A DNA stretch of 64,000 nt, taken from Haloprofundus halophilus. GTDB taxonomy: Archaea > Halobacteriota > Halobacteria > Halobacteriales > Haloferacaceae. A program made the position numbers and the translations under genes. Under the pieces are notes generated by a model. The model had not been told where the DNA came from and made no database searches. It saw only the letters and a list, made by a program, of their open reading frames with translations. Shown here piece by piece: positions 40,566 to 48,024 of the stretch (positions are counted from its first letter, which is position 1; the number at the start of each line of letters is the position of its first letter). The DNA is taken from the NCBI RefSeq assembly GCF_003439925.1, contig NZ_QQRR01000001.1:62001-126000 (forward strand), in the 5' to 3' direction.

Positions 40566-40940
40566 TTAGTCGTGACAGCAGCCGCCGGCCTCGCCGCCGA
40601 AGTCGACGGCGAGCGGCTCCGAAATCGCCCTGTTGATCTCTTCGAGGCGGCTCTGGAGCTCCTCCTGCGCTTCGAGATACTCGGCCATCGTCGGCAGCGA
40701 GTGCAGTTCCTGCTGGGCGCGCTGGACTTTCTGTAGCTGCTGTTGGTTCGCCTCGCCCATCTGACGCGCGACCATGAACTCCTCGCGGAGCTGCTCGAAC
40801 TCCGAAATCTGGGCTTGGACCTCGTCGTCGTCCTCGACCGCGGCTTTCGCGTCTTCGAACGCTTCGTACTCGGGGAGGGCCGCGATGGCGTCGCCGAGTT
40901 CGCGGCCGAGTTCGTCCGTCCGCGCCGTCTCGATGCTCAT
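40566..40940 (-). CDS. YlbF-family protein with Cys-Cys tail
   Basis: A 124-residue all-helical protein of the YlbF/YmcA family: LGRELGDAIAALPEYEAFEDAKAAVEDDDEVQ, then FEQLREEFMVARQMGE and EYLEAQEELQSRLEEIN. In Bacillus, YlbF and YmcA form a complex with YaaT that affects mRNA decay and development and has been reported to hold iron-sulfur clusters. Here the chain ends GGEAGGCCHD with C121-C122 and H123, a possible metal-ligand tail. TATA-like CCTAAACC lies about 27 bases upstream. In archaea the function is not known. Confidence 0.82.
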   Translation of the reverse strand: MSIETARTDELGRELGDAIAALPEYEAFEDAKAAVEDDDEVQAQISEFEQLREEFMVARQMGEANQQQLQKVQRAQQELHSLPTMAEYLEAQEELQSRLEEINRAISEPLAVDFGGEAGGCCHD

Positions 40941-41024
40941 GGGCGCGCTTGGAACCGGAGCGGTTTAGGCCTGCCGAATAGCCGACCGGACGGCGCTCAC
41001 CGGAATCGACGATCGTACCACCGG

Positions 41025-41032
41025 GTTATATC
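41025..41032 (+). promoter_or_regulatory. TATA box of the CaCA exchanger gene
   Basis: GTTATATC, about 28 bases before the ATG at 41057. It is one of the clearest TATA boxes in the window. Confidence 0.6.
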
Positions 41033-41056
41033 CGGTCGACCGAGAACGCTCGGACG

Positions 41057-42079
41057 ATGCAGTCTGCGCTCTCTCTGCTCGGGCTCGCCGCCGTCTCCAC
41101 GGCCGTCGTCTGGTACGGCAGCGACCTGCTCGAATCCTCCAGCGAGCAACTCTCGGAGCACTACGGCCTCCCGCCCGCCGTCCACGGGGCCGTCGTCGTC
41201 GCCGTCGGGTCGAGCTTCCCGGAACTGGCGAGCGTGGTTCTCTCGACGGTTCTGCACGACTCGTTCGGCCTCGGCGTCGGCGCTATCGTGGGGTCGGCCA
41301 TCTTCAACGTCCTCGTCATCCCGGCGGTGGCGACGCTGTTCTCGGACCGCCTCGAAGCCGACCGCAACGTGGTGTACAAGGAGGCGCAGTTCTACATGCT
41401 CTCGGTCGCCGTGTTGCTGTTGGTGTTCTCCTTCGGTGTCATCTACTCGCCGAGGCCGGTCACCGACGCCGGCGGACTCGTCACCACCGTCACGCGACCG
41501 ATGGCGCTCCTGCCCATCCTGCTCTACGGGCTGTACATCTTCATCCAGTACCAGGACACCGCCGACTACGACCCGCCGTCGCCCGGTGGAACCGTCGACG
41601 TCGGCAAGCAGTGGGCGCTGCTGGCGGCGAGTCTCGTCATCGTCGTCGTCTCCGTCGAGGGGTTGGTCCACGCCGCTCGCGGCTTCGCCGACGTGTTCGG
41701 CACGCCGGAGTACCTCTGGGGTCTCACCGTCGTCGCCGCCGGGACCAGCCTCCCCGACACGCTCGTCAGCGTCCGCGCCGCCCGCGACGACCGCGGCGTG
41801 ACGAGCCTCGCAAACGTCCTCGGAAGCAACATCTTCGACCTACTCGTCGCCGTTCCGGTCGGCGTTCTCATCGTGGGTACGGTCGAGTTCAACTACGGCG
41901 CGGCCGTGCCGATGATGGGCTTTCTGACGGTGGCCACCGTCGTGCTGTTCACCGCGATGCGGACCGACCTCGAACTGACCGACGGCGAAGCGACGGTGTT
42001 GCTCACGACCTACCTCTCGTTCGTCGGATGGATGGTCGCCGAGACGGCCGGGGTGACCTCGTTCGTCCCCGGGGTCTAG
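41057..42079 (+). CDS. Sodium/calcium exchanger family protein (YrbG-like)
   Basis: A 340-residue cation/Ca2+ exchanger with about ten membrane helices. The two inverted alpha-repeats that form the ion site are visible. The first is VAVGSSFPELASVVLST with GAIVGSAIFN. The second is AAGTSLPDTLVSVRAARD with NVLGSNIFDLLVA. The acidic residue of each GSSFPE/GTSLPD motif is present, although the second has Asp where many exchangers have Glu. It probably extrudes Ca2+ or another divalent ion against Na+. Monocistronic, with its own strong TATA box. Confidence 0.92.
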   Translation: MQSALSLLGLAAVSTAVVWYGSDLLESSSEQLSEHYGLPPAVHGAVVVAVGSSFPELASVVLSTVLHDSFGLGVGAIVGSAIFNVLVIPAVATLFSDRLEADRNVVYKEAQFYMLSVAVLLLVFSFGVIYSPRPVTDAGGLVTTVTRPMALLPILLYGLYIFIQYQDTADYDPPSPGGTVDVGKQWALLAASLVIVVVSVEGLVHAARGFADVFGTPEYLWGLTVVAAGTSLPDTLVSVRAARDDRGVTSLANVLGSNIFDLLVAVPVGVLIVGTVEFNYGAAVPMMGFLTVATVVLFTAMRTDLELTDGEATVLLTTYLSFVGWMVAETAGVTSFVPGV

Positions 42080-42121
42080 CTGTCGACGTTCGGAATTTCG
42101 AACACGCGACGCTTCGACTCG

Positions 42122-42538
42122 CTATCTCTCGTCGCCGAGCACCGCGTGGAGTTCGTCGTACACGCCGTGCTGGTTCGTTCCGTCCCACTGGTTCGAGGCG
42201 GGCCAGAGGTCGTAGCCGTCGCCGTCTCGACGCGGCGCGAGGTGGATGTGGAAATGGGGCACCGACTGCTGGGCGGCCTCGCCGCTGGCGTGTAGTAGGT
42301 TGACGCCGTCGTAACCGGCCGTCTGCAGGCGATGCGAGACGTCCCGAGCGTGCTCCGTGACGTCCGAGAGCACTTCCTCTGGCACGTCGAAGAGACTCCG
42401 ATAGTGGTCTCGGGTGACGACGAGCACGTGTCCCGGCGTCTCCGGCGTTCGAGGGACGACGACGAGCGACTCGGAGCGTTCGTCGAGGACGACTCCGGGA
42501 GCGTCGCCGTCGACGACCGCACAGAACGGGCAGGGCAT
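42122..42538 (-). CDS. HIT-family hydrolase
   Basis: A 138-residue histidine-triad protein. The catalytic motif HFHIHLAP is near the middle (VPHFHIHLAPRRDG). The N-terminus MPCPFCAVVDGDAP has the two-Cys pattern seen in HIT proteins with a zinc site; the usual His partners may be supplied by RDHYRSL. HIT proteins of this Fhit/Ap4A-like group hydrolyse nucleoside polyphosphates or AMP-lysine-type substrates. The C-terminal segment (NQWDGTNQHGVYDEL) is not typical. It is downstream of the esterase gene on the same strand, 33 bases apart. Confidence 0.92.
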   Translation of the reverse strand: MPCPFCAVVDGDAPGVVLDERSESLVVVPRTPETPGHVLVVTRDHYRSLFDVPEEVLSDVTEHARDVSHRLQTAGYDGVNLLHASGEAAQQSVPHFHIHLAPRRDGDGYDLWPASNQWDGTNQHGVYDELHAVLGDER

Positions 42539-42571
42539 CGCCGCAACGATTCGGAGCAGAGTAATTGAGCG

Positions 42572-43228
42572 TTACGACAGTCGGTTCTCGACGAACTCGG
42601 CGAGGTCGCGGAGTTCGTCCTGACCGACGCCGTGACCCACTCGGTACACCGAGAACGAGACGTCCGCGCCGAGTTCTTTCAGGCGCTCTGCGGCCGCCTC
42701 GGCGCGCGCCGCGGGGATTATCTGGTCGGCGCTTCCCGCCCCGACGAACACCGGCTTTCCGGTGAGTCCGGACGGTTCGAGCTCCGCGTGCGACTCCGCG
42801 AGGTAGCCGTGCAGCGCGACGACCCACGCGAATCGCTCGGGGTTCTCCAAGAGGAGCGCGAGACTCGTGATGGACCCCTGGCTGAAGCCGAGCAGTCCGA
42901 GGTTCCCCGCGTCGAGGTCGTACGCCTCGACCGCGGCGTCGACGCTCTCCGATACGAGGTCGAGGCTCCGGCGGAACTCCTCTGCGTGCGGTTGGCTCTG
43001 GTGGAGGCCGCCCCCGGACATGTCGAGTTCGTACCACGTGTACCCGCCCATCAACCGGTCGGGTGCCCGGAGGCTGACGACGTGTAGCGTGTCGGGCAAC
43101 TGCTGGGCGACGGGAAGCAGGTCCTCTTCGTCGGCACCCCGTCCGTGGAGAACGAAGACGGCGGGCGCGGGGCCGTCGCTCGATACGGCGGGTTCGACGT
43201 GTACGTGTTCCAGTGGCAGGTCGGCCAT
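42572..43228 (-). CDS. Alpha/beta hydrolase (carboxylesterase/phospholipase type)
   Basis: A 218-residue serine hydrolase. The oxyanion motif is FVLHGRGADEEDLLPVAQQL and the nucleophile elbow is LLGFSQGSITSLAL. The acid region is GSADQIIPAARAE, and the catalytic His lies in RVGHGVGQDEL. This is the predicted esterase/phospholipase type (YpfH-like). The ATG at 43228 is about 29 bases from a TTTAAAG box on the minus strand; a GTG at 43237 is less likely. Substrate unknown. Confidence 0.9.
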   Translation of the reverse strand: MADLPLEHVHVEPAVSSDGPAPAVFVLHGRGADEEDLLPVAQQLPDTLHVVSLRAPDRLMGGYTWYELDMSGGGLHQSQPHAEEFRRSLDLVSESVDAAVEAYDLDAGNLGLLGFSQGSITSLALLLENPERFAWVVALHGYLAESHAELEPSGLTGKPVFVGAGSADQIIPAARAEAAAERLKELGADVSFSVYRVGHGVGQDELRDLAEFVENRLS

Positions 43229-43311
43229 CGGCCCCACGTATGGCCTCGTCGGTCTTTAAACGGGGAGTGACGCCGACGTAACCGGTACCGTTCGCCGTGC
43301 GTCTCGGGACG

Positions 43312-43503
43312 TTAGTTGACGCCGAGGACTCGCCCGCAGTTCTTGCAGCGCCAGAGGTCTCTGGTCCCCGCGCCGAGAATCACGCGCGGCGGGTCGACCG
43401 CGTCGTCGAGTTCGAGTTCGGCGACTTCGTGGTCGTGTTCGAGGTCGTCGGTCGTTTCGATATCGGCTTCGCAGTCGGGGCATCGAACCGGTTCCGCGGA
43501 CAT
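43312..43503 (-). CDS. Small zinc-ribbon protein (63 aa)
   Basis: A 63-residue protein with CPDC (C8/C11) near the start and CKNC (C53/C56) near the end, giving one zinc site with a long acidic loop between (ETTDDLEHDHEVAELELDD). It is 83 bases from the esterase gene on the same strand and may share its transcript. Its start is 303 bases from the divergent dph2 gene. Unknown role; possibly nucleic-acid or RNA-polymerase associated like other small zinc ribbons. Confidence 0.65.
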   Translation of the reverse strand: MSAEPVRCPDCEADIETTDDLEHDHEVAELELDDAVDPPRVILGAGTRDLWRCKNCGRVLGVN

Positions 43504-43775
43504 ACACCGACTACGACACGCAGACGCATGATTACCACGGTGCGGCGTCCCCCCGACGACACGCCGACGGTGACTGTGTCGAGGTCTCGGGGCGGCGGCA
43601 CATCCGAAACCGACCGAGGTCGTTCTCCGATACGTGCCCGAGGTACCCGCGACGGGGCGACCCGCACACGCTCGCTCCGGCGACTCGACGAACGGCCGCG
43701 GAACTCCCGCGGTGTCGACTTCTCGTCCGCCGAGCGACGTCGAAGCCGCTACGCGGCGAATCCCAGAAACGCCGA

Positions 43776-43784
43776 GGTTAAACG
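43776..43784 (+). promoter_or_regulatory. TATA box of dph2
   Basis: GGTTAAACG, about 27 bases before the ATG at 43807. The rest of the 303-base gap 43504-43806 shows nothing else that I can support. Confidence 0.55.
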
Positions 43785-43806
43785 TCCCGACGCGCAAGAG
43801 AGGCCA

Positions 43807-44853
43807 ATGAGCCAGGACGCCTACTCCGAGGGGGACCTCAGGAACACGGGCATGGCCCTCCGCCACGACCGCGAGTGGGACTACGAACTCGAACGCATCA
43901 TCGACGAGATCGAGGAGCGCGACGCGACGAAAGTCGGCCTGCAGTTCCCCGAAGGTCTCAAGCGCCGCGGCCCGGCCGTCGCCGACGACCTCCGAGAGCT
44001 CTGCGACGACGACGTGACGTTTCTGCTCTCGGGGCAGCCGTGTTACGGCGCGTGCGACCTCGACACCTACCTGATGCGCCGGACCGACGTGTTCGTCCAC
44101 TTCGGCCACTCGCCGATGAAGGAGTCGGACAAGATAATCTACGTTCCCCTCTTCTCGAACGTCGACCCCTTCCCCATCATGGAGGAGTCGCTGGAGGAAC
44201 TCGACGACCCCGAGGAGAACCCCGACGTCGGCCTCGTGACGACGGCCCAGCACATGAACCTCTTCGAGGACATGTGCGAGTGGCTCGAGGAGCGCGGCTT
44301 CGAGGTCCACACCCGCCGCGGCGACGACCGACTCACCCACGAGGGGCAGGTGCTCGGCTGCAACTACGCCTCCGCGGACATCGACGCCGACCAGGTGTTG
44401 TACGTCGGCGGCGGGAAGTTCCACCCGCTCGGCCTGGCGATGGAACACCCCGACAAGAACGTCGTCATCGCTGACCCCGTCAACAACGTCGTCACTATCG
44501 CGGACACGGAGAAGTTCCTCAAGCAGCGCTACGGCGCGGTCCACCGCGCGATGGACGCCGACAAGTGGGGCGTCATCTTCTGCACCAAAATCGGGCAGGG
44601 TCGCTGGGAGAAAGCCCAGGAGATAGTCGAGAACAACGAGAACGCCTACCTCATCACGATGGACGAAGTCACGCCGGACCGCCTGCGCAACTTCAACATG
44701 GACGCGTTCGTCAACACCGGCTGTCCGCGCATCACCACCGACGACGGCCCGCGCTTCCACAAGCCGATGCTGACCCCCGGCGAGTACGAAATCGCCGTCG
44801 GCAACGAACCGCTCGAAAATCTGGAGTTCGACACGTTCCACGGCACGTGGTGA
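43807..44853 (+). CDS. dph2: Diphthamide biosynthesis enzyme Dph2
   Basis: A 348-residue radical-SAM-like enzyme that transfers the 3-amino-3-carboxypropyl group of SAM to the histidine of elongation factor 2, the first step of diphthamide formation. The three cluster cysteines are visible: C83 in QPCYGACD (C79 is nearby), C185 in VLGCNYAS and C306 in NTGCPRITTDDG. Their spacing (about 102 and 121) matches archaeal Dph2. The ATG at 43807 gives the normal length; the long open frame upstream belongs to intergenic DNA. Confidence 0.96.
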   Translation: MSQDAYSEGDLRNTGMALRHDREWDYELERIIDEIEERDATKVGLQFPEGLKRRGPAVADDLRELCDDDVTFLLSGQPCYGACDLDTYLMRRTDVFVHFGHSPMKESDKIIYVPLFSNVDPFPIMEESLEELDDPEENPDVGLVTTAQHMNLFEDMCEWLEERGFEVHTRRGDDRLTHEGQVLGCNYASADIDADQVLYVGGGKFHPLGLAMEHPDKNVVIADPVNNVVTIADTEKFLKQRYGAVHRAMDADKWGVIFCTKIGQGRWEKAQEIVENNENAYLITMDEVTPDRLRNFNMDAFVNTGCPRITTDDGPRFHKPMLTPGEYEIAVGNEPLENLEFDTFHGTW

Positions 44854-44922
44854 GGTCGGCGTAGTCGTCGCCGGCGGTCGTCTCTCCACAATCTTTTCAC
44901 GTATCTGCTCTGTCCCTCCGCT

Positions 44923-45465
44923 ATGGTCTCCAAACGCGTTCTCCGAGTCGCGGGGTCGGCCACCGTCACGCTCGTCGCGCTGGCGGGCGTCGTCGCCGCA
45001 CAGCAAGTGCCCTCGCCCCCGAGTACGCCCCGGTTTTCGCCGCTCGTCGCCGTCGGCGGGTCGTTCGTTTTCAACCTTCTCGTCGGCGGCCTCCTCGTCG
45101 TCTTCGTACCGGACTACCTCCGGCGGACCTCCGCCCGCTTCCGCGACGACCCCGCCTCGACGTTCCTCTGGGGCCTTCTCGCGTTCGTCGTTCTGGTAGT
45201 CGGTTCCGTCCTCATCATCACGATGGTCGTCACGATTCCCGCGATGCTGGTGTTCGGTATCGTCGGGAACATCATCGCTTGCGTGGGTATCGGGATGGCC
45301 ATCGTAGGCGGTGGCGTCGACGACAGTCTACTCAAGCCGCTCGTCGTCGGCCTCCTCGTCGTCACGCTCGTCAGCCAGATTCCGATTCTCGGTCTCGTGG
45401 TGAACTTCGTCATCGGAATGATGGGTGCTGGTGCGATGGTCAACGAGTTCCGCGACGGTCGCTGA
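44923..45465 (+). CDS. Membrane protein, tandem paralog 1
   Basis: A 180-residue membrane protein. It begins with a cleavable-looking signal (VSKRVLRVAGSATVTLVALAGVVAAQQ) followed by a Pro/Ser-rich linker. Four hydrophobic segments follow (about 46-62, 85-110, 113-127, 140-170). A conserved central loop reads PDYLRRTSARFRDDP and the C-terminus reads MVNEFRDGR. A very similar gene follows at 45534 with the same length, so the pair arose by tandem duplication. I do not know the family; related haloarchaeal proteins are of unknown function. Confidence 0.75.
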   Translation: MVSKRVLRVAGSATVTLVALAGVVAAQQVPSPPSTPRFSPLVAVGGSFVFNLLVGGLLVVFVPDYLRRTSARFRDDPASTFLWGLLAFVVLVVGSVLIITMVVTIPAMLVFGIVGNIIACVGIGMAIVGGGVDDSLLKPLVVGLLVVTLVSQIPILGLVVNFVIGMMGAGAMVNEFRDGR

Positions 45466-45533
45466 AGGCGAGTACCGAGCGACGCCGGCACTCAACCCCA
45501 AAACATTTCATGGCGTTGTTCATTCTCACTGGT

Positions 45534-46076
45534 ATGGTCTCCAAACGCACTCTCCGCGTCGCGGGGTCGGCCACCGTCGCGCTCGCCGCGTTGGCGGGCG
45601 TCGCCGCCGCCCAGCAACCGCCCTCGACTCCCAGCCCGCCGCAAATCTCGCCGATTCTGACTTTCGTCGCCTCGTTAGCACTCAACCTCGTCATCGGCGG
45701 CATCGTCGTCGCCGTCGCGCCGGACTACCTCCGACGGACCTCCGCCCGAGTCCGCGACGACCCCGTCTCGTCGTTCATCTGGGGACTTATCGCGTTCATC
45801 GGACTGCTGGTCGCCTCCATCCTCATCATCACGATGATCGTCACGATTCCCGCACTGCTGGTCCTCGGTATCGTCGGGAACGTCATCGTGGCTGTGACCC
45901 TCGGGATGCTCGTCGCGGGCGGCGCAGTCGACGACAGCCTGTTCAAGGCACTGGTTGTCGGCGTCATCATCGTCTCGCTCATCGGCCTCGTCCCGATTCT
46001 GGGCGGCCTCGTGAACTTCGTCCTCGGGATGATCGGCGGCGGCGCGGTGGTCAACGAGTTCCGCGACGGTCGGTGA
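45534..46076 (+). CDS. Membrane protein, tandem paralog 2
   Basis: A 180-residue protein closely related along its whole length to the preceding gene: the same signal segment (VSKRTLRVAGSATVALAALAGVAAAQQ), the same loop (PDYLRRTSARVRDDP) and the same ending (VVNEFRDGR). The N-terminal linker and the second and fourth membrane segments differ most. It has its own upstream gap of 68 bases. Partial functional divergence or gene dosage are both possible. Confidence 0.75.
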   Translation: MVSKRTLRVAGSATVALAALAGVAAAQQPPSTPSPPQISPILTFVASLALNLVIGGIVVAVAPDYLRRTSARVRDDPVSSFIWGLIAFIGLLVASILIITMIVTIPALLVLGIVGNVIVAVTLGMLVAGGAVDDSLFKALVVGVIIVSLIGLVPILGGLVNFVLGMIGGGAVVNEFRDGR

Positions 46077-46122
46077 AATACCGAAGAAACAGCTTTACCC
46101 CCGGCCGCTCGTAGCGGAGGGC

Positions 46123-46692
46123 ATGCCGACGAACCGGTTGACGATCTCGCTCGACGACGAGGCGGAGGCGGCGCTCGGCGACCTGGTCGGTCGGACCGAC
46201 ACGTCGCGAAGCGAGGTCGTCCGCCGAGCGCTGACGTTCTACGCCGCGAACTTCGAGGCGGCGACCGCCGACGCCGGGCCCAATCTCGAAGCGTACCACC
46301 AGATGCTCTCGTCGGGCGAACACGTCCTGCTGGACGTGGACTTCCTGCACTGCTTTCTCGACCACGTCGAAGCCGAGGACGGCACGCCCGACCCGGAGTT
46401 CCTCGCGGCCGCCAACCGCGTCGCCGACTACCACGCCCACGAGTACGAACGGCGCTTCGACTCGCTCGGCGAGCTGCTCGACTGGCTCTCGTTCTGCGGC
46501 TTCCTCACGGTTCGGCGGACCGAAGGCGGCACGGAGCGTCGCACCTACCACGTCGTCTTTCCCTCCGAATCGGTCAAGTGGTTCATGCTCGGGTTCATCG
46601 ACCGCTCCACCACCAACCTCTCGTTCGACCTCACCATCAACGAGGGCGTGTCGAAGGTGTTGTTGACCGAGACGCGGGGTTCCGGCGGCTGA
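46123..46692 (+). CDS. Ribbon-helix-helix regulator with unknown C-terminal domain
   Basis: A 189-residue protein. Residues 1-45 form a CopG/Arc-type ribbon-helix-helix: RLTISLDDEAEAALGDLVGR, then TSRSEVVRRALTFYAAN, the second helix used in dimerisation. The remaining 140 residues are a mixed alpha/beta domain (LDVDFLHCFLDHVEAE, LLDWLSFCGFLTVRR, SFDLTINEGVSKVLLTE) that I do not recognise. It is probably a sensing domain. It lies 46 bases after the membrane-protein pair and 123 bases before the Nramp-like operon, so it could regulate either. Effector unknown. Confidence 0.78.
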   Translation: MPTNRLTISLDDEAEAALGDLVGRTDTSRSEVVRRALTFYAANFEAATADAGPNLEAYHQMLSSGEHVLLDVDFLHCFLDHVEAEDGTPDPEFLAAANRVADYHAHEYERRFDSLGELLDWLSFCGFLTVRRTEGGTERRTYHVVFPSESVKWFMLGFIDRSTTNLSFDLTINEGVSKVLLTETRGSGG

Positions 46693-46815
46693 GCGACGCG
46701 ACGGCTGTCGAGACTGCACGGTCGTTCATACCTGTTCACACGGGCCGCGTATTCGGTGTTCACCGGTCTCAACAACCCTTTTGCCGTGAGCGAGAAGTGT
46801 GTGAATACAGCACAT

Positions 46816-48024
46816 ATGTCACTCGTAGACAGACTGAAAACCATCGGTCCCGGTGCGATGGTCGCCGCGGCGTTCATCGGCCCCGGGACGGTAACGACCG
46901 CGAGCGTCACCGGCGCGGAGTTCGGCTACGCGCTCGTCTGGACTATCCTCTTTTCCATCGTCGCGACGATCGTCCTCCAGGAGATGAGCGCCCGACTGGG
47001 GCTCGTCTCTCGCGAGGGACTCGGCGAGGCGTTGCGTAACCAGTTCGACAACGAGGTCGCGAAGTGGGCCACCATCGTCCTCGTCGTCTCGGCCATCGGC
47101 ATCGGTACCGCCGCCTACGAAGCTGGGAATATTCTCGGCGGCGCGGCGGGGCTGGAGACGATAACCGGCGTGAGCGCGACGTGGTGGGGCATCCTGATAG
47201 GCCTCGTCGCCGGCGCGCTGCTCTACACGGGGAAGTACGAACTCATCGAGCGGGTGCTCGTCGGGCTCGTCGCGTTGATGGCGTTCTCGTTTCTCGCCTC
47301 GGCGGTGCTCATCGGCCCCGACCTCGGCGCGCTCGCGCTCGGGTTCGTCCCGGCGGTCCCCGAGGGGTCGCTGTTTCTCATCACCGGGCTCATCGGGACG
47401 ACGGTCGTCGGCTACAACCTCTTTCTGCACGCGAGCAACGTCCAAGAGCGGTGGGCCGGCCCCGCTGAACTCGCCGAGTGCCGGACCGACACGGTGCTCT
47501 CCATCGTCGTCGGCGGCGTCATCACCATCGCCATCCTCGTGACGGCCGCCGCCGCGTTCCCCGTCGGCACCGAAATCACCGACGTCGGCCGGATGGCCGA
47601 ACAGCTCCGACCCATCGCCGGCCCGTACGCGACGCTCTTTTTCAGCATCGGCCTGTTCGCCGCTGGGTTCACGAGCGCGACGACCGCCCCGCTCGCGGGC
47701 GCCTACGCCACCGCGGGAGCGCTCGGCTGGGAGTCGGACCTCTCGGACACCAAGTTCCGCGCGGTCTGGGCGGTTATCCTCGCTGTCGGCGTCTCGGCGG
47801 TGCTGCTCGGCGGGAGTCCGGTCGAGATCATCGTCTTCGCGCAGGTCGTTAACGGAATCTTACTCCCTATCGTCGCCATCTTCCTCATCGTCGCGATGAA
47901 CTCGGACACACTCCTCGGCGAGTACACGAACGGCACGGAACAGAACGTCCTCGGTGGTATCGTCACCGCCATCGTCGTCTGGCTCGGTATCCGAACGCTG
48001 CTCGAAGTCGCGGGGGTGCTCTGA
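46816..48024 (+). CDS. Nramp-family-like transporter with altered metal site
   Basis: A 402-residue membrane protein of the Nramp/YcsG superfamily with about eleven helices. The first helix reads FIGPGTVTTAS where true Nramps have DPGN, and helix 6 reads VGYNLFLHASN where they have MPHN. The aspartate, asparagine, methionine and histidine that hold the metal are thus replaced. The next two genes encode a hydantoinase/oxoprolinase pair. In Bacillus the related YcsG is encoded with the 5-oxoprolinase PxpABC, so an organic substrate such as 5-oxoproline is a reasonable inference. Its stop sits directly before the GTG of the next gene. Confidence 0.85.
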   Translation: MSLVDRLKTIGPGAMVAAAFIGPGTVTTASVTGAEFGYALVWTILFSIVATIVLQEMSARLGLVSREGLGEALRNQFDNEVAKWATIVLVVSAIGIGTAAYEAGNILGGAAGLETITGVSATWWGILIGLVAGALLYTGKYELIERVLVGLVALMAFSFLASAVLIGPDLGALALGFVPAVPEGSLFLITGLIGTTVVGYNLFLHASNVQERWAGPAELAECRTDTVLSIVVGGVITIAILVTAAAAFPVGTEITDVGRMAEQLRPIAGPYATLFFSIGLFAAGFTSATTAPLAGAYATAGALGWESDLSDTKFRAVWAVILAVGVSAVLLGGSPVEIIVFAQVVNGILLPIVAIFLIVAMNSDTLLGEYTNGTEQNVLGGIVTAIVVWLGIRTLLEVAGVL

